From Desulfitobacterium dehalogenans ATCC 51507 (GTDB lineage: Bacteria; Bacillota; Desulfitobacteriia; Desulfitobacteriales; Desulfitobacteriaceae), in assembly GCF_000243155.2 (NCBI RefSeq), contig NC_018017.1, positions 558,001-622,000 on the forward strand: a DNA stretch of 64,000 nucleotides, written 5' to 3'. Under the pieces are notes generated by a model. That model was given only the letters and a program-made list of their open reading frames with translations, had not been told where the DNA came from and did not search any database. Of this stretch, positions 26,556-35,356 are shown piece by piece (the first letter of the stretch is position 1; every line of letters begins with the position of its first letter). The translations under genes and the position numbers were made by a program.

Positions 26556-26865
26556 GACTTGGTATGCCAGGTGGATTATGCCATGAATGCTTTATGTGCC
26601 GCCGAACTCCATCGTCCCGTTGTTTTGAGACGGGTAACAAAGCTTCGCATGCGCTTTGCAGGATAAAAACCGTGATTCCGAATTGGGAAGGAGTGGAGGG
26701 CCCCCGGCTGCCTAATATTATCCAGGGGCGCGACAATGTTGTCTTGTTCTTGGACAGGTTTTGTGCAGGCCGTTGCTCTAGGAAAAGAGGATGGACCGCC
26801 GGCCAAGTGACCTTAGCCGGCAATCCCAAGGTATTCTTTACGGCACAAATGGCACGCTGCTGCCT
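26556..26865. other. Intergenic gap holding repeat copy 4
   Basis: Apart from the hairpin repeat at 26719 I see no gene. A small GTCCCG/CGGGAC-type stem (ATCGTCCCGTTGTTTTGAGACGGG) lies near 26610-26634. Confidence 0.35.
26719..26756 (+). repeat. 38-nt palindromic repeat, copy 4
   Basis: Most diverged copy: the core is GCGACAATGTTGTCT and the arm is CCAGGGGC against GTTCTTGG. Length and orientation are unchanged. Confidence 0.82.
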
Positions 26866-27105
26866 TTAAGGCTGGACAGGATCGAATAAATCATTGATGA
26901 CGGTATTGACGACCCTAATGTCCTTGACTCCCGTGATAGCGCCGCTGGTCGTCATTAAAATATCTTCCGATATCATTTTATCCATGACGGCCAGAATTTC
27001 AGCCTGGCTCAGATCCTCCCGGGGATTGGGAATTGTTAGAGTGAACGTCTTTCCTCCGGCAGTACTGAAACTGAGCCGGAGGATTTTATTAGTGGCTATT
27101 GCCAT
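26866..27105 (-). CDS. DUF2922 family protein
   Basis: This 79-residue protein (LRLSFSTAGGKTFTLTIPNP, then VMDKMISEDILM and GVKDIRVVNTVI) fits the DUF2922 family of small Firmicute proteins, whose role is unknown. It lies directly downstream of a DUF1659 protein on the same strand, the standard pairing for these two families. Confidence 0.82.
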   Translation of the reverse strand: MAIATNKILRLSFSTAGGKTFTLTIPNPREDLSQAEILAVMDKMISEDILMTTSGAITGVKDIRVVNTVINDLFDPVQP

Positions 27106-27144
27106 GAAGCCCCATCCTTTCTTTTTTGATTTTTCTGCTCATTA

Positions 27145-27369
27145 TTATTCTTCCTTCAGCCGGAAATTCTTTTTCAGCAGCACATCCAGAACCGGATGAA
27201 GGGAGAGACTGAACAGCGCCTGTGCGATTTCATAAAGTGCTTCTTCTGAAGCATCGGGACGCACATAGCTTATACTCTTCTGGCGGCTCACCGGAGCTCC
27301 GGCAGGAGTAGAGCCATCCTGATAGACCACCACCAATGCAGAATTGAGTGGTTCAGAAACAATGGCCAT
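27145..27369 (-). CDS. DUF1659 family protein
   Basis: This 74-residue protein (SALVVVYQDGSTPAGAPVSR, then KSISYVRPDASEEALYEIAQ) fits DUF1659. The function is unknown. It has a GAGGAGTTG ribosome site and leads the two-gene unit with the DUF2922 protein 39 bases away. Confidence 0.82.
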   Translation of the reverse strand: MAIVSEPLNSALVVVYQDGSTPAGAPVSRQKSISYVRPDASEEALYEIAQALFSLSLHPVLDVLLKKNFRLKEE

Positions 27370-27484
27370 TCAATTCAACTCCTCTGTTTAATCAGCAGAC
27401 CGGATACCTGGCCTGTCTCTATACCCTATGATTCGATTTATCCGGAGGTTACAGCCGGAGCTAAAAAGATATGGAGATAGGGCT

Positions 27485-27522
27485 TGTCCAGGGCCGCGAC
27501 AACGTTGTCGTGTTCCTGGACA
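27485..27522 (+). repeat. 38-nt palindromic repeat, copy 5
   Basis: The core is intact, and the outer arm CCAGGGCC pairs with GTTCCTGG with one mismatch. About 35 bases upstream also resemble the flank of copy 6. Confidence 0.88.
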
Positions 27523-27616
27523 TTGTTTTGGGGCGACGGTCACTCTGAGCAGGCGGATCATATGCTATGGATAGAACATACAGAAGATTTGCCAGGTGCA
27601 GGAGAGGATGGATTGC

Positions 27617-28525
27617 ATGATGGATGAATTAGCAGCCAACCGGACCCCCGTTGTGATTGCCTCCGAGATCAATACCATGAAGCGGCAGATGGAGAAAATT
27701 TTCCTTATCCATACTATCGAGATCGGGCGCAGGCTCAAAGAGGTCAGAACCATGCTTCCCAATGGGGAGTGGGGGCAATGGCTGGAGGTATCGGTCAATT
27801 ACTCCCAAAGAACCGCCCAGCGTTTTATTACGCTTTTTGATGCTTATGGAGAATACTTTCCCTTGTCCCCAGCCGGAGGATCTTCTCAGAATCGGGCGAT
27901 GCTCCAAGGCGGGGAGGGGATTCAGACTGAGGAAGGCCGGATTCTGCCGAACCTGACCTCTGTTCAAGCCTTGATTCTTTTAGGGCTTCCCAAGGAAGAG
28001 CGGGTTGAGTTCCTGATGGAGATGGATGTAGAAGGCATGAGCACCCGGGAGCTGAAACAGGCCGTTGAGCAGCGGCAAGAGGCGCTGCAGGAAGCAGGGC
28101 AGGCCGTGACCGAGCGGGATCAGGCCAGGCAGGAGAGCGCAGATCTTCGTGATGATCTGGACAAGGAAAAGGATAAGAATGCCCGGTTGGCCGAAGAACG
28201 GGACAGCCTGAAAGCCGAAATCCATGATTTGGAGAGGGTGAAGGGAAAGCTGGAGCAGGAGATCGAGAATAAAAAGGCCTCCTATGACAAGCTGAAAGAG
28301 CGGACAGGTTATAAAGCCATCAAACAAATGGAGGCGGCTTTGAATGAAGCCTATGGCAAGGCCGAGGCCAATAAAATCGCTTTTTTATATGACAGCCTTT
28401 TCAAGAACTTTAAGGAACTGGCCTATGAAATGACCCGGTTTGCCGGGAAAAACCCGGAGCTGCACATTATATATAAGGAGAAGATCCAAGATTTCCTCCA
28501 CAATGCCTTGCGGGAGAAGCTATGA
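27617..28525 (+). CDS. DUF3102 coiled-coil protein
   Basis: About 302 residues. The N-terminal part (EINTMKRQMEKIFLIHTIEI, then GRRLKEVRTMLPNGEWGQWL and YSQRTAQRFITLFDAYGE) matches DUF3102, found in phage-derived and plasmid-linked Firmicute proteins and possibly DNA binding. Residues about 150-250 form a long coiled coil rich in Glu, Lys and Arg. Several starts are in frame (27596 GTG, 27608, 27617, 27620 ATG). I prefer 27617 because GGAGAGG at 27601-27607 is then nine bases away. A terminator follows at once. Confidence 0.75.
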   Translation: MMDELAANRTPVVIASEINTMKRQMEKIFLIHTIEIGRRLKEVRTMLPNGEWGQWLEVSVNYSQRTAQRFITLFDAYGEYFPLSPAGGSSQNRAMLQGGEGIQTEEGRILPNLTSVQALILLGLPKEERVEFLMEMDVEGMSTRELKQAVEQRQEALQEAGQAVTERDQARQESADLRDDLDKEKDKNARLAEERDSLKAEIHDLERVKGKLEQEIENKKASYDKLKERTGYKAIKQMEAALNEAYGKAEANKIAFLYDSLFKNFKELAYEMTRFAGKNPELHIIYKEKIQDFLHNALREKL

Positions 28526-28550
28526 AAAGTACTGCCCATAACGAAAAAAA

Positions 28551-28589
28551 GGCTTCCCGGGAGTATGCACTCTTCAGGAAGCCTTTTTT
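28551..28589. terminator. Terminator-like repeat, copy A
   Basis: GGCTTCC pairs with GGAAGCC, with GGGAGT/ACTCTT inside, flanked by seven A on the left and six T on the right. It can therefore serve both strands. Two relatives lie at 31190 and 44160. Confidence 0.88.
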
Positions 28590-28654
28590 GCTCAGTTGTA
28601 TTTGTCTGCGCAGGGGTGCTTATAAGTTTTGCCTCAGACATTGCCGTTATGAAT

Positions 28655-29377
28655 CTAATCCTCCAGAATCCGGCCGTTGGTTGTGATCGTGACGACCTGC
28701 CAGGGTATGACTTGGCCGCTGTTTTTGAGAGCGGTTTTCACCGCACTTTCCAAACCACCGCAGCAGGGAACTTCCATCCGGACAAGGGTCAGGGATTTAA
28801 GCGAGTTTTGCTGCAGAATGGCCGTCAGTTTTTCGCTGTAGTCCACAGAATCAAGTTTTGGACAGCCGATCAGGGTGATTTTATTACGCATAAACTCGTT
28901 GTGGAAATTCCCGTAGGCGTAGGCACTACAGTCGGCAGCGATCAAGAGATGGGCATTATCGAAATAGGGGGCGTTTGGGGGAGCCAGTTTTATTTGCACC
29001 GGCCATTGCTTCAACTGGGATTTAGCTTCCGGCTGGGTTTCGGGTTTATAGGTGGATTCGGGACGGCTCAGCAGCTCGGCATGATTGCCTGGACAGCCGC
29101 AAGCCAAGGTGTGTTCATGGTGGTCATGATGGTGATGGTGGCCTTCCAGATGTTTTTTGACGGCTTCTTCATCAAATTCCACCGCTTCTCTTTCTTCAAA
29201 AGAGATCGCATCCTTCGGGCAGGCAGGAAGACAGTTGCCAAGCCCGTCGCAATAATCATCGCGGAGCAGGCTGGCTTTGCCATTTACCAGCACCAGCGCC
29301 CCTTCGTGACAGGCAGTAATGCATAATCCGCAGCCGTCGCAGGCCTGTTCATCGATTTTGATCATCTTTCTGATCAT
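28655..29377 (-). CDS. 4Fe-4S ferredoxin-domain protein with His-rich linker
   Basis: This 240-residue protein starts with two [4Fe-4S] motifs, CDGCGLCITACHEGA and CDGLGNCLPACPKDA. Next comes a histidine-rich segment (GHHHHHDHHEHTLACGCPGN) near residue 80 that may bind metal, and then a domain with PCCGGLESAVKTAL near residue 208. Such proteins occur as cytoplasmic electron carriers or sensors in anaerobes. Its ribosome site is GGAGGGG. No redox partner lies beside it. Confidence 0.8.
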   Translation of the reverse strand: MIRKMIKIDEQACDGCGLCITACHEGALVLVNGKASLLRDDYCDGLGNCLPACPKDAISFEEREAVEFDEEAVKKHLEGHHHHHDHHEHTLACGCPGNHAELLSRPESTYKPETQPEAKSQLKQWPVQIKLAPPNAPYFDNAHLLIAADCSAYAYGNFHNEFMRNKITLIGCPKLDSVDYSEKLTAILQQNSLKSLTLVRMEVPCCGGLESAVKTALKNSGQVIPWQVVTITTNGRILED

Positions 29378-29643
29378 TATTGACCCCTCCTTCGAAATTC
29401 TTCGTTCATTTTAACATGATGCAGAAAGAGAAGATGTGTGTAAAATCACGTTATCACAACCCTTTGTCCATTACTTGTCTTATAATCAGTGTGAAGGGGT
29501 AGCTACTTCTGCGGTAGAATTATTCACAAATTGAAAGTATAATTGAACCGTAAATCGGAGTTTTAAGAGAAACGGCATAAATACTAAATACCTAGCCCAA
29601 GCCAAAAGGTTTCATTTCGCAGGGCATACAAAAGGAGTTTCAT
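29378..29643. other. Divergent intergenic region
   Basis: This 266-base region between divergent genes must hold both promoters. I see A/T-rich promoter-like sequence (TTGAAAGTATAAT near 29533) but no clear operator. Confidence 0.35.
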
Positions 29644-30366
29644 ATGGACTTAAAAAATATACTCAAAACCAGGAAAGAGAAGTTCGTACGGGATAATTTG
29701 ATGTCAGACGAATTTTTAGAATTCATTCGTCAAAATAAAGAACCGTACGATATGCTGATGTCTTATTATCGATGTGCCATCATGGAAGTTGAGACGAAAT
29801 TCAAAGTGTTAAATGAACAGTTCTCTCTTCAATATGACAGGAATCCTATAGAAGGCATCAAGTCGCGGATCAAATCCAGGAAGAGCCTGATCAAAAAGAT
29901 TCGTAACCGGGGCATACCCATTACCTTGGAAGCAATAGAGGAAAACATCACTGATATTGCCGGGCTACGAATTATCTGCTCTTTCCCGGAAGACATCTAC
30001 ATGTTGGAGGAATGCCTGTTGGAACAGGACGATGTCACCCTGATTGAGCGTAAGAACTATATCAAAGAGCCAAAGCCGAGTGGATATCGCAGTCTTCACT
30101 TAATTGTGGAAGTGCCTATTTTTCTTCACAAAGAAAAGCGTAACGTGAAAGTGGAGGTTCAGCTCAGGACCATTGCTATGGATTTTTGGGCCAGTCTTGA
30201 ACACAAGTTGCGCTACAAAAAGAGTATCCCGGAAAACCAAAGCCAAGAACTAGCACGGGAGCTTGCAGAATGTGCGGAAATCAGCGCCATGCTTGATGAG
30301 CGCATGCAGATTATAAGAAATAAAATTTCTTCCGCGCAAGAAAACGGGGATAATAAACGGGCATGA
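29644..30366 (+). CDS. Small alarmone synthetase (GTP pyrophosphokinase, RelA/SpoT domain)
   Basis: This 240-residue protein holds only a RelA_SpoT synthetase domain: SRIKSRKSLIKKIRNRG near residue 77, ITDIAGLRIICSFPEDIY near residue 102 and KPSGYRSLHLIVEVPI near residue 143, ending with a coiled stretch. It lacks hydrolase and regulatory domains, like YjbM/YwaC. It makes ppGpp or pppGpp from ATP and GDP/GTP and so slows growth under stress. AAAGGAG precedes the ATG. Confidence 0.9.
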   Translation: MDLKNILKTRKEKFVRDNLMSDEFLEFIRQNKEPYDMLMSYYRCAIMEVETKFKVLNEQFSLQYDRNPIEGIKSRIKSRKSLIKKIRNRGIPITLEAIEENITDIAGLRIICSFPEDIYMLEECLLEQDDVTLIERKNYIKEPKPSGYRSLHLIVEVPIFLHKEKRNVKVEVQLRTIAMDFWASLEHKLRYKKSIPENQSQELARELAECAEISAMLDERMQIIRNKISSAQENGDNKRA

Positions 30367-30385
30367 TGATCAAGAACGGTTCTGG

Positions 30386-31120
30386 GTGTTTCTGACATTG
30401 CAATGCCTTGCGGGAGAAGCTGTGAAGGCGATTGAAAACAATTCTCTGTCCCTGGAACAAATGACGGATGTGATAAATGGCAAACGTGTTCTTGGCGCAC
30501 CAAAGGAAATTCGTGAAGTAAAAAATGCTTACGAGGCATATAATCTCCTGCTATCGTTTGATCCGTATAATATGGACGATCTTTTAAAAGCACATAAAAT
30601 CCTAATGCTGGACTTGACCCATGAATCCGGTCGATTCCGTTCCGGGGGGTTGGTGTTTTTGCCGGGAGTGAACTGGTACATATGGCTCCGCCGGCTGAAC
30701 TTGTGCCAAAACTGATCAGCGATTTACTTCATTGGGTAAAAAATGCCGATACACATCCTCATCAAAAGTTGTCTATTTCATTATGAATTTGAGTTCATAC
30801 ATCCCTTTGCCGATGGCAACGGGCGTATGGGTCGAATGTGGCAAACTTTGCTGTTAAGCTGCTGGAAGCCGGTGTTTCATTGGCTTCCGGTAGAAACCCT
30901 GATTCGCGAACAAGTAACCGAACAAGTCGAACGCCTGATGATGGTCTTGGAGAATGAAACGTTCTCGGCAAAAGAGCTTTTGGAACGGCTAGGAATCAGA
31001 CACCGTCCTACGTTCAGTAATAATTATTTGCGTCCGGCCCTGGAACTTGGGTTGATCGAAATGACTGTGCCGGATAAGCCAAATAGCAACAGGCAGAAAT
31101 ACCGGCAATTAAGAAAATAA
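30386..31120 (+). pseudogene. Fic-family AMP-transferase gene, decayed
   Basis: The start of a normal Fic protein is missing. MTDVINGKRVLGAPKEIREV is followed by a Fic N-terminal helix region. At a run of six G near 30646 the frame slips (HMAPPAELVPKLISDLLHWV lies in the +1 frame) and slips back near 30768. The motif HPFADGNGRMGR is intact near 30800. After LIREQ about 60 residues are missing before a winged-helix tail (SAKELLERLGIRHRPTF). Two compensating frameshifts plus a deletion mark it as dead. Confidence 0.85.
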
Positions 31121-31154
31121 AATAGCCTAAAGCTGTTCTTTTGGCCTGTTTCAT

Positions 31155-31222
31155 CTGAACCACACGGCAGATCCCTGCATACAAGCAAAGGCTTCCCGGG
31201 AGTATCCACTCTTCGGGAAGCC
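31155..31222. repeat. Terminator-like repeat, copy B with 5' extension
   Basis: The hairpin itself is 31190-31222 (GGCTTCC/GGAAGCC). The 35 bases before it (starting CTGAACCACACGGCAG) also recur at 44009, so the repeated unit is about 68 bases. No long T-run follows, so terminator strength is doubtful. Confidence 0.8.
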
Positions 31223-31251
31223 TTGTTGCTTCAGTTGATAAATGAAACAGG

Positions 31252-31647
31252 TTGCTAAATATATTTAAAGGACTGGGGGGAGGGACTAGGGGAAGCAGTT
31301 TGGAAAGTGTCGTCGTTGCTATTGGTATCATCCTTCTATTCTATTTTGGAAAACGATTCGTCCCTCAGCTTAAGGAGCCTCAACACTTGAAAAAGGTCAA
31401 AAGAACAAAAGAAGAACCGAAGCCTTTGGAAATAATCCTCACGAAAAAAGAGAATAAATCAACCCGGACAAGGCCTCCCCATTCCTCGAATTCTGCTGCT
31501 AGCCTTGTGGTGATGAACCCCCACAGTTTCGAACAGGCGAAGAAGGAATATATGCTATATGTTCAACGTTTTAGCGGCATATATGAGATGCTCTATTTAG
31601 CCTGCTCTGGAAAAGGTGTAGAGAACGGGTCGGGACCAATTACTTAA
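31252..31647 (+). CDS. Doubtful small membrane-anchored protein
   Basis: An open frame of about 131 codons from a TTG without a good ribosome site. It has one hydrophobic segment (VVVAIGIILLFYFGKRFV) near residue 20, then a basic, serine-rich region and a helical end. I recognise no family. Position between a dead Fic gene and the pyl locus gives no hint, and it could be a remnant rather than a gene. Confidence 0.3.
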   Translation: MLNIFKGLGGGTRGSSLESVVVAIGIILLFYFGKRFVPQLKEPQHLKKVKRTKEEPKPLEIILTKKENKSTRTRPPHSSNSAASLVVMNPHSFEQAKKEYMLYVQRFSGIYEMLYLACSGKGVENGSGPIT

Positions 31648-31833
31648 TGGAAAAGTCCTGGAAGAAGGACAGTTAAAGTCTCAATCCTTAGGTCAATAAG
31701 GAATGAGATTTGCACTAATAAGGTATTGAAGTAGCTTGTGGGTTAGCTCTTCCGAAAAATGCGGAAATTAACTTGGAGTAAAATCAAAAAGCATTGCATA
31801 TATCTTACATTAATGTGAGAATGGAGTTAATAT
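31648..31833. other. Upstream region of tRNA-Pyl
   Basis: A TTGCAT at 31795-31800 with GAGAAT 17 bases later, 10-15 bases before the tRNA, could be a weak sigma-A promoter. Nothing else stands out. Confidence 0.35.
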
Positions 31834-31905
31834 GGGGGGTGGATCGTATGGATCACACGGACTCTAAATTCGTGCAGGCGGGTGAAACTCCCGTACTCCC
31901 CGCCA
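31834..31905 (+). tRNA. pylT: Pyrrolysine tRNA (anticodon CUA)
   Basis: This 72-base gene folds as tRNA-Pyl. Acceptor GGGGGGT pairs with ACTCCCC. A four-pair D stem GATC/GATC has a tiny loop, and only one base separates acceptor and D stem. The six-pair anticodon stem CACGGA/TTCGTG holds loop CTCTAAA with CTA at 31864-31866. The variable loop is very short and the T arm is GCGGG/CTCCC-type. The discriminator is G and CCA is encoded. It differs from the D. hafniense tRNA I remember mainly in the D loop. It decodes the amber codon of mttB. Confidence 0.97.
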
Positions 31906-31944
31906 ATACTCTATCAAAGTGTTCTTGACTGGAGGGTGCCTTTG

Positions 31945-32784
31945 GTGACTATTTCTTGGTCTAAGGTTCAATTACAACGGTTAATAGAACTGAACGCTAC
32001 AGCTGAACAGCTTGATATGAGCTTTACAGATACTGCTAGCCGTAATCGCGCCTTTCAAGATGCGGAATATGAATTGGTAAAGAGGGGAAAACAAAAGCTT
32101 GAAGAACTTCGTAAGGTAAAGCATAGGCCAGGGTTGCTTGATCTTGAGGACCAGTTGGCAAGAGTATTACGTCAGCATGGATTTGTTCAGGTGGTCACAC
32201 CGACGATTATTTCCAAATCCGCGTTAGCAAAAATGACCATATCAGACGAGCATCCGCTCTTTTCTCAAGTTTTTTGGTTAGATAATAAGCGATGTTTGCG
32301 CCCCATGTTAGCCCCAAATCTATATACTCTTTGGAAAGATCTAATCCGCCTTTGGGAAAAACCCATCAGAATATTTGAAATTGGAACCTGTTATCGAAAA
32401 GAATCACAAGGTGCCCAACATCTTAATGAATTTACTATGCTCAACGTCACAGAACTGGGTACCCCCGTTGAGGAACGGCATTCACGGCTTGAAGAAATGG
32501 CTCAATGGATTATGGAAGCGGCAGAAATTAAGGACTATGGGCTTCTCAGCGAGTCATCTGTGGTCTATGGAGATACCATAGATGTAATGAAAGGCGAGGT
32601 GGAGCTTGGGTCCGGCGCAATGGGACCTCATTTTATGGACGAAAAATGGGGCATCTTTGATTCATGGGTTGGGATAGGTTTCGGATTGGAAAGGCTTCTT
32701 ATGATTAGAGAAGGAACACAGAATGTCCAAAGTATCGCCAGGAGCTTAACTTATCTCGACGGGGTTCGGTTAAATATAAAATAA
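31945..32784 (+). CDS. pylSc: Pyrrolysyl-tRNA synthetase catalytic subunit PylSc
   Basis: This 279-residue class II synthetase core charges tRNA-Pyl with pyrrolysine. It has LRPMLAPNLYTLWKDL (motif 2 region), FEIGTCYRKESQGAQHLNEF with the ATP-binding Arg, MLNVTELGTP, and the motif 3 region GIGFGLERLLMIREGTQNVQ. In bacteria the tRNA-binding N domain is a separate protein; here that is pylSn at 41520. The GTG at 31945 is chosen because GGAGGGTG lies six bases upstream; the open frame runs back into the tRNA gene. It directly follows pylT. Confidence 0.96.
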   Translation: MTISWSKVQLQRLIELNATAEQLDMSFTDTASRNRAFQDAEYELVKRGKQKLEELRKVKHRPGLLDLEDQLARVLRQHGFVQVVTPTIISKSALAKMTISDEHPLFSQVFWLDNKRCLRPMLAPNLYTLWKDLIRLWEKPIRIFEIGTCYRKESQGAQHLNEFTMLNVTELGTPVEERHSRLEEMAQWIMEAAEIKDYGLLSESSVVYGDTIDVMKGEVELGSGAMGPHFMDEKWGIFDSWVGIGFGLERLLMIREGTQNVQSIARSLTYLDGVRLNIK

Positions 32785-32843
32785 TCAATCTTAAATAAAG
32801 TAATTCATTCTTTCATTGAAAAAAATAATTACACTTGATTTTA

Positions 32844-32899
32844 ACAAAGCCATCATTAGAACTGTAAACCAATAATTACAGTTCTGATGATGGCTTTGT
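32844..32899. promoter_or_regulatory. Long palindrome containing ACTGTAA-N8-TTACAGT
   Basis: ACAAAGCCATCAT and ATGATGGCTTTGT flank an inner ACTGTAA (32861-32867), eight bases, then TTACAGT (32876-32882). The whole may serve as the pylSc terminator, but the inner repeat recurs with the same spacer at 36973. Its centre lies 87 bases upstream of the sigma-54 promoter of mttC, so I read it as an activator site as well. Confidence 0.65.
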
Positions 32900-32956
32900 G
32901 TATAGAGAAATACCCTAACCCTTTCCCCATCTAGGTTTTCTGCATTTTATTAGAAT

Positions 32957-32972
32957 TGGTATCAAATTTGCT
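32957..32972 (+). promoter_or_regulatory. Sigma-54 promoter of the mttC-mttB operon
   Basis: TTGG, ten bases, then GC (TGGTATCAAATTTGC) matches the -24/-12 rule of sigma-54. It lies 76 bases before the mttC start, and a sigma-54 activator gene is nearby. Confidence 0.75.
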
Positions 32973-33047
32973 TATTATAAATTGTACAGAATTTGAAAGG
33001 AGGATAATCTTACTGTTTAAAATCAATAAAGATAGGGAGGTAGCGAA

Positions 33048-33680
33048 ATGCCAAGTTTTGATGATTTGTCTAAAGCTGTGTTAAGTGGAGACGACGAACA
33101 GGTAAAAACATTAACGAAATCCCTCATTGATAGTGGGATAGATCCTTTAGAAATTATTAATCAAGGTTTAATAGCAGGAATGAGTATTGTTGGAGTGCGC
33201 TTTAAAAAAGGTGATATGTTTGTACCTGAAGTGCTCATGGCTGCTAGGGCTATGTCGGAAGGAATTTATTTGGTCAAACCCTTAATTTCTGAAGGTGACA
33301 TGCCCTCAGAGGGTAAGGTCTTGATTGGTACTGTAAAAGGTGACCTTCATGATATTGGGAAGAATTTGGTGGCAATGATGATGGAGAGTGAGGGTTTCAC
33401 GGTCATCAATTTGGGCGTTGATATTTCTCCGGAACAGTTTGTCACAGCTGCGAAGGAACATAATGCCGATATTATAGCCATGTCAGCACTATTAACTACT
33501 ACCATGGTAGCTATGAAAGATACGATTGATCTGTTTGTAAAAGAAGGGCTAAGGGAGAAGGTTCGCATTATAATTGGCGGAGCTCCGATTTCTGAAGAGT
33601 TTGCTAATGAAATTGGCGCCGATGGTTTTGCTCCGGATGCAGCTTCGGCTTGTGAACTTGGTAAAAAACTATTGGCTTAA
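33048..33680 (+). CDS. mttC: Methylamine corrinoid protein (MttC-like)
   Basis: This 210-residue protein carries the methyl group between methyltransferases on a bound corrinoid. The N-terminal helical cap (residues about 1-85) is followed by the B12-binding domain with GDLHDIGKNLV, where His is the lower cobalt ligand, then SALLTTTM and GGAPISEEFANEIGADGF. It precedes the Pyl-containing MttB by 58 bases, so it is the acceptor for trimethylamine methyl. GGGAGGTAG precedes the ATG. Confidence 0.92.
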   Translation: MPSFDDLSKAVLSGDDEQVKTLTKSLIDSGIDPLEIINQGLIAGMSIVGVRFKKGDMFVPEVLMAARAMSEGIYLVKPLISEGDMPSEGKVLIGTVKGDLHDIGKNLVAMMMESEGFTVINLGVDISPEQFVTAAKEHNADIIAMSALLTTTMVAMKDTIDLFVKEGLREKVRIIIGGAPISEEFANEIGADGFAPDAASACELGKKLLA

Positions 33681-33738
33681 GTATTCTGCCATTGGATGCA
33701 TGAAGAATAACAAAATTATTAGGAGGGTGGGCTGAAAA

Positions 33739-35211
33739 GTGACCATACGAAATCCTCGGTCAAATAATCCTCAAAAACATGGGTTCAGTATGAACATGTA
33801 TACAGAGGAAGAATTAAGACAAATCCATTATGCAACTCTAGAGGTCCTTTGGCAGGAAGGGGTGCATATCACTTCTAAGGAAGCACTCGATCTTTTCCAA
33901 GATGCGGGGGCTGTGGTGGATCGTAGTCAATCCGTAGTATATATTCCTCCCCACCTTGTGGAGGATGCAATTCGTTATGCACCTAGCACTATTACACTTG
34001 CCGGCCGTAATCCAAAGAACGATACAGTTTTGGAAGGCAGCCGGGTAAATTTTACTACTTTTGGTGCCGGTGTAAAAATTGTTGACCCTTATACAGGGGA
34101 CTTAAGAAATACGGTTAAAGCAGATGTTGCCGGAACCGCTTTGGTGGCAGACTATTTGGATGAAGTTGATGTATATTCTCACGCAGTTTCAGCCAGAGAT
34201 TGTCCAAAAGTCTCTGTAGATTTACATGAAGCAGAAGCTTTTCTAAATAATACGAGTAAACACGTGATGCATATTGACCTTACCTCGGGGGATCATGCTC
34301 AAAAGTACCTGGAAATGGGTGCTGCCATTGTCGGTGGCATGGACAATTTAAGAAAGCGTCCGATTCTTTCTGCCCTGACCTGTCCGCAAAGCCCGCTTCA
34401 ACTGCACAAAGAATGCTGTGATATCATTATGACCTTTGCCCGAGCAGGTGTTCCTGTCAATATATTATCTATGGCTATGTCCGGGGCGACAACGCCGGTG
34501 ACCATTGCGGGTACTCTTGTAGTGCACAATGCTGAGGTTCTTGCAGGAATTACTTTAGCACAGCTCGCAGACAGGGGGGCACCTGTGATGTACGGCAGCT
34601 CCACCACGACCTTTGACTTGCAATATGCTACTGCCCCGGTGGGTTCGCCGGAGCTTGGCATGTGCAGCGCGGGTGTGGCAGCTTTGGCACAGTTCTACTT
34701 ATTGCCTAGCTATACTGCAGGAACATAGGCAGATAGCAAATGCTCCGACGCTCAGGCAGGACATGAAAAAACGATTACAGCGTTATTACCGGCCTTAGCA
34801 GGAGTAAATATGATTTATGGGATGGGAATGCTGGAGTTAGGGGTAACCTTCAGCTATACCCAATTACTTATCGATGCTGAAATAGCTAAGATGGTAAAAA
34901 GAGTGGTTCGTGGCGTAGAAATCAATGATGAGACACTGGCTGTCGATCTCATTAGGAAGGTTGGCGGCGGTAGTGGTAAACACTATCTGACGGAAAAGCA
35001 CACCATGGCTCATGTGAGAACTGAACAATCCAGAGCGACTCTCTTTGATCGTAGAATGCGCCAAATCTGGGAAGCTGAAACCGGAGGAAAAGACGTTGCG
35101 GAACGAGCTGCCGAGAAGGCACGCGAGATCCTTAACGAATACAAACCCGAGCCATTAGATAAGGAAGTGCAACAAAAACTTAGAAAGATCGTCGAAGACG
35201 CAGAAAAGTAA
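33739..35211 (+). CDS. mttB: Trimethylamine:corrinoid methyltransferase with in-frame amber (pyrrolysine)
   Basis: The frame reads from a GTG (RBS GGAGGGTG) to TAG at 34726-34728, then stays open 160 more codons to TAA at 35211, giving 490 residues with pyrrolysine at residue 330. The context SYTAGT-O-ADSK matches the active-site region of MttB, and the part after the amber (MIYGMGMLELGVTFSYTQLL) is well conserved. It moves a methyl from trimethylamine to the corrinoid protein. A conventional reading would split it in two. Confidence 0.96.
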
Positions 35212-35308
35212 TCCCTTTAAAACCCCAATCAAAATACACAAGTATTACAGTGTTAGGGTTAGCGGATTCGTGGTAGGTGCCAAGTATCCATAACCAGGAC
35301 ACTGTTAG

Positions 35309-35355
35309 AAACAACACACGGAGGAGATGTAGGTGCATTTCCTCCGTGTGTTGTT
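35309..35355. terminator. Bidirectional terminator between mttB and the activator gene
   Basis: AACAACACACGGAGGA pairs perfectly with TCCTCCGTGTGTTGTT. It lies 98 bases past mttB and right at the end of the convergent regulator gene. Confidence 0.85.
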
Positions 35356-35356
35356 A

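Noticed and set aside
26545-26869. Overlapping open frames on both strands between the Doc remnant and the DUF2922 gene
   Set aside because: They span repeat copy 4 and have no ribosome site or recognisable product.
28565-29326. Plus-strand open frame of 253 codons opposite the ferredoxin gene
   Set aside because: The minus strand has two intact 4Fe-4S motifs and a good ribosome site, so the plus frame is a shadow.
34801-35211. Separate gene starting at the ATG at 34810
   Set aside because: It is the C-terminal part of mttB continuing in frame past the pyrrolysine codon, not an independent gene.
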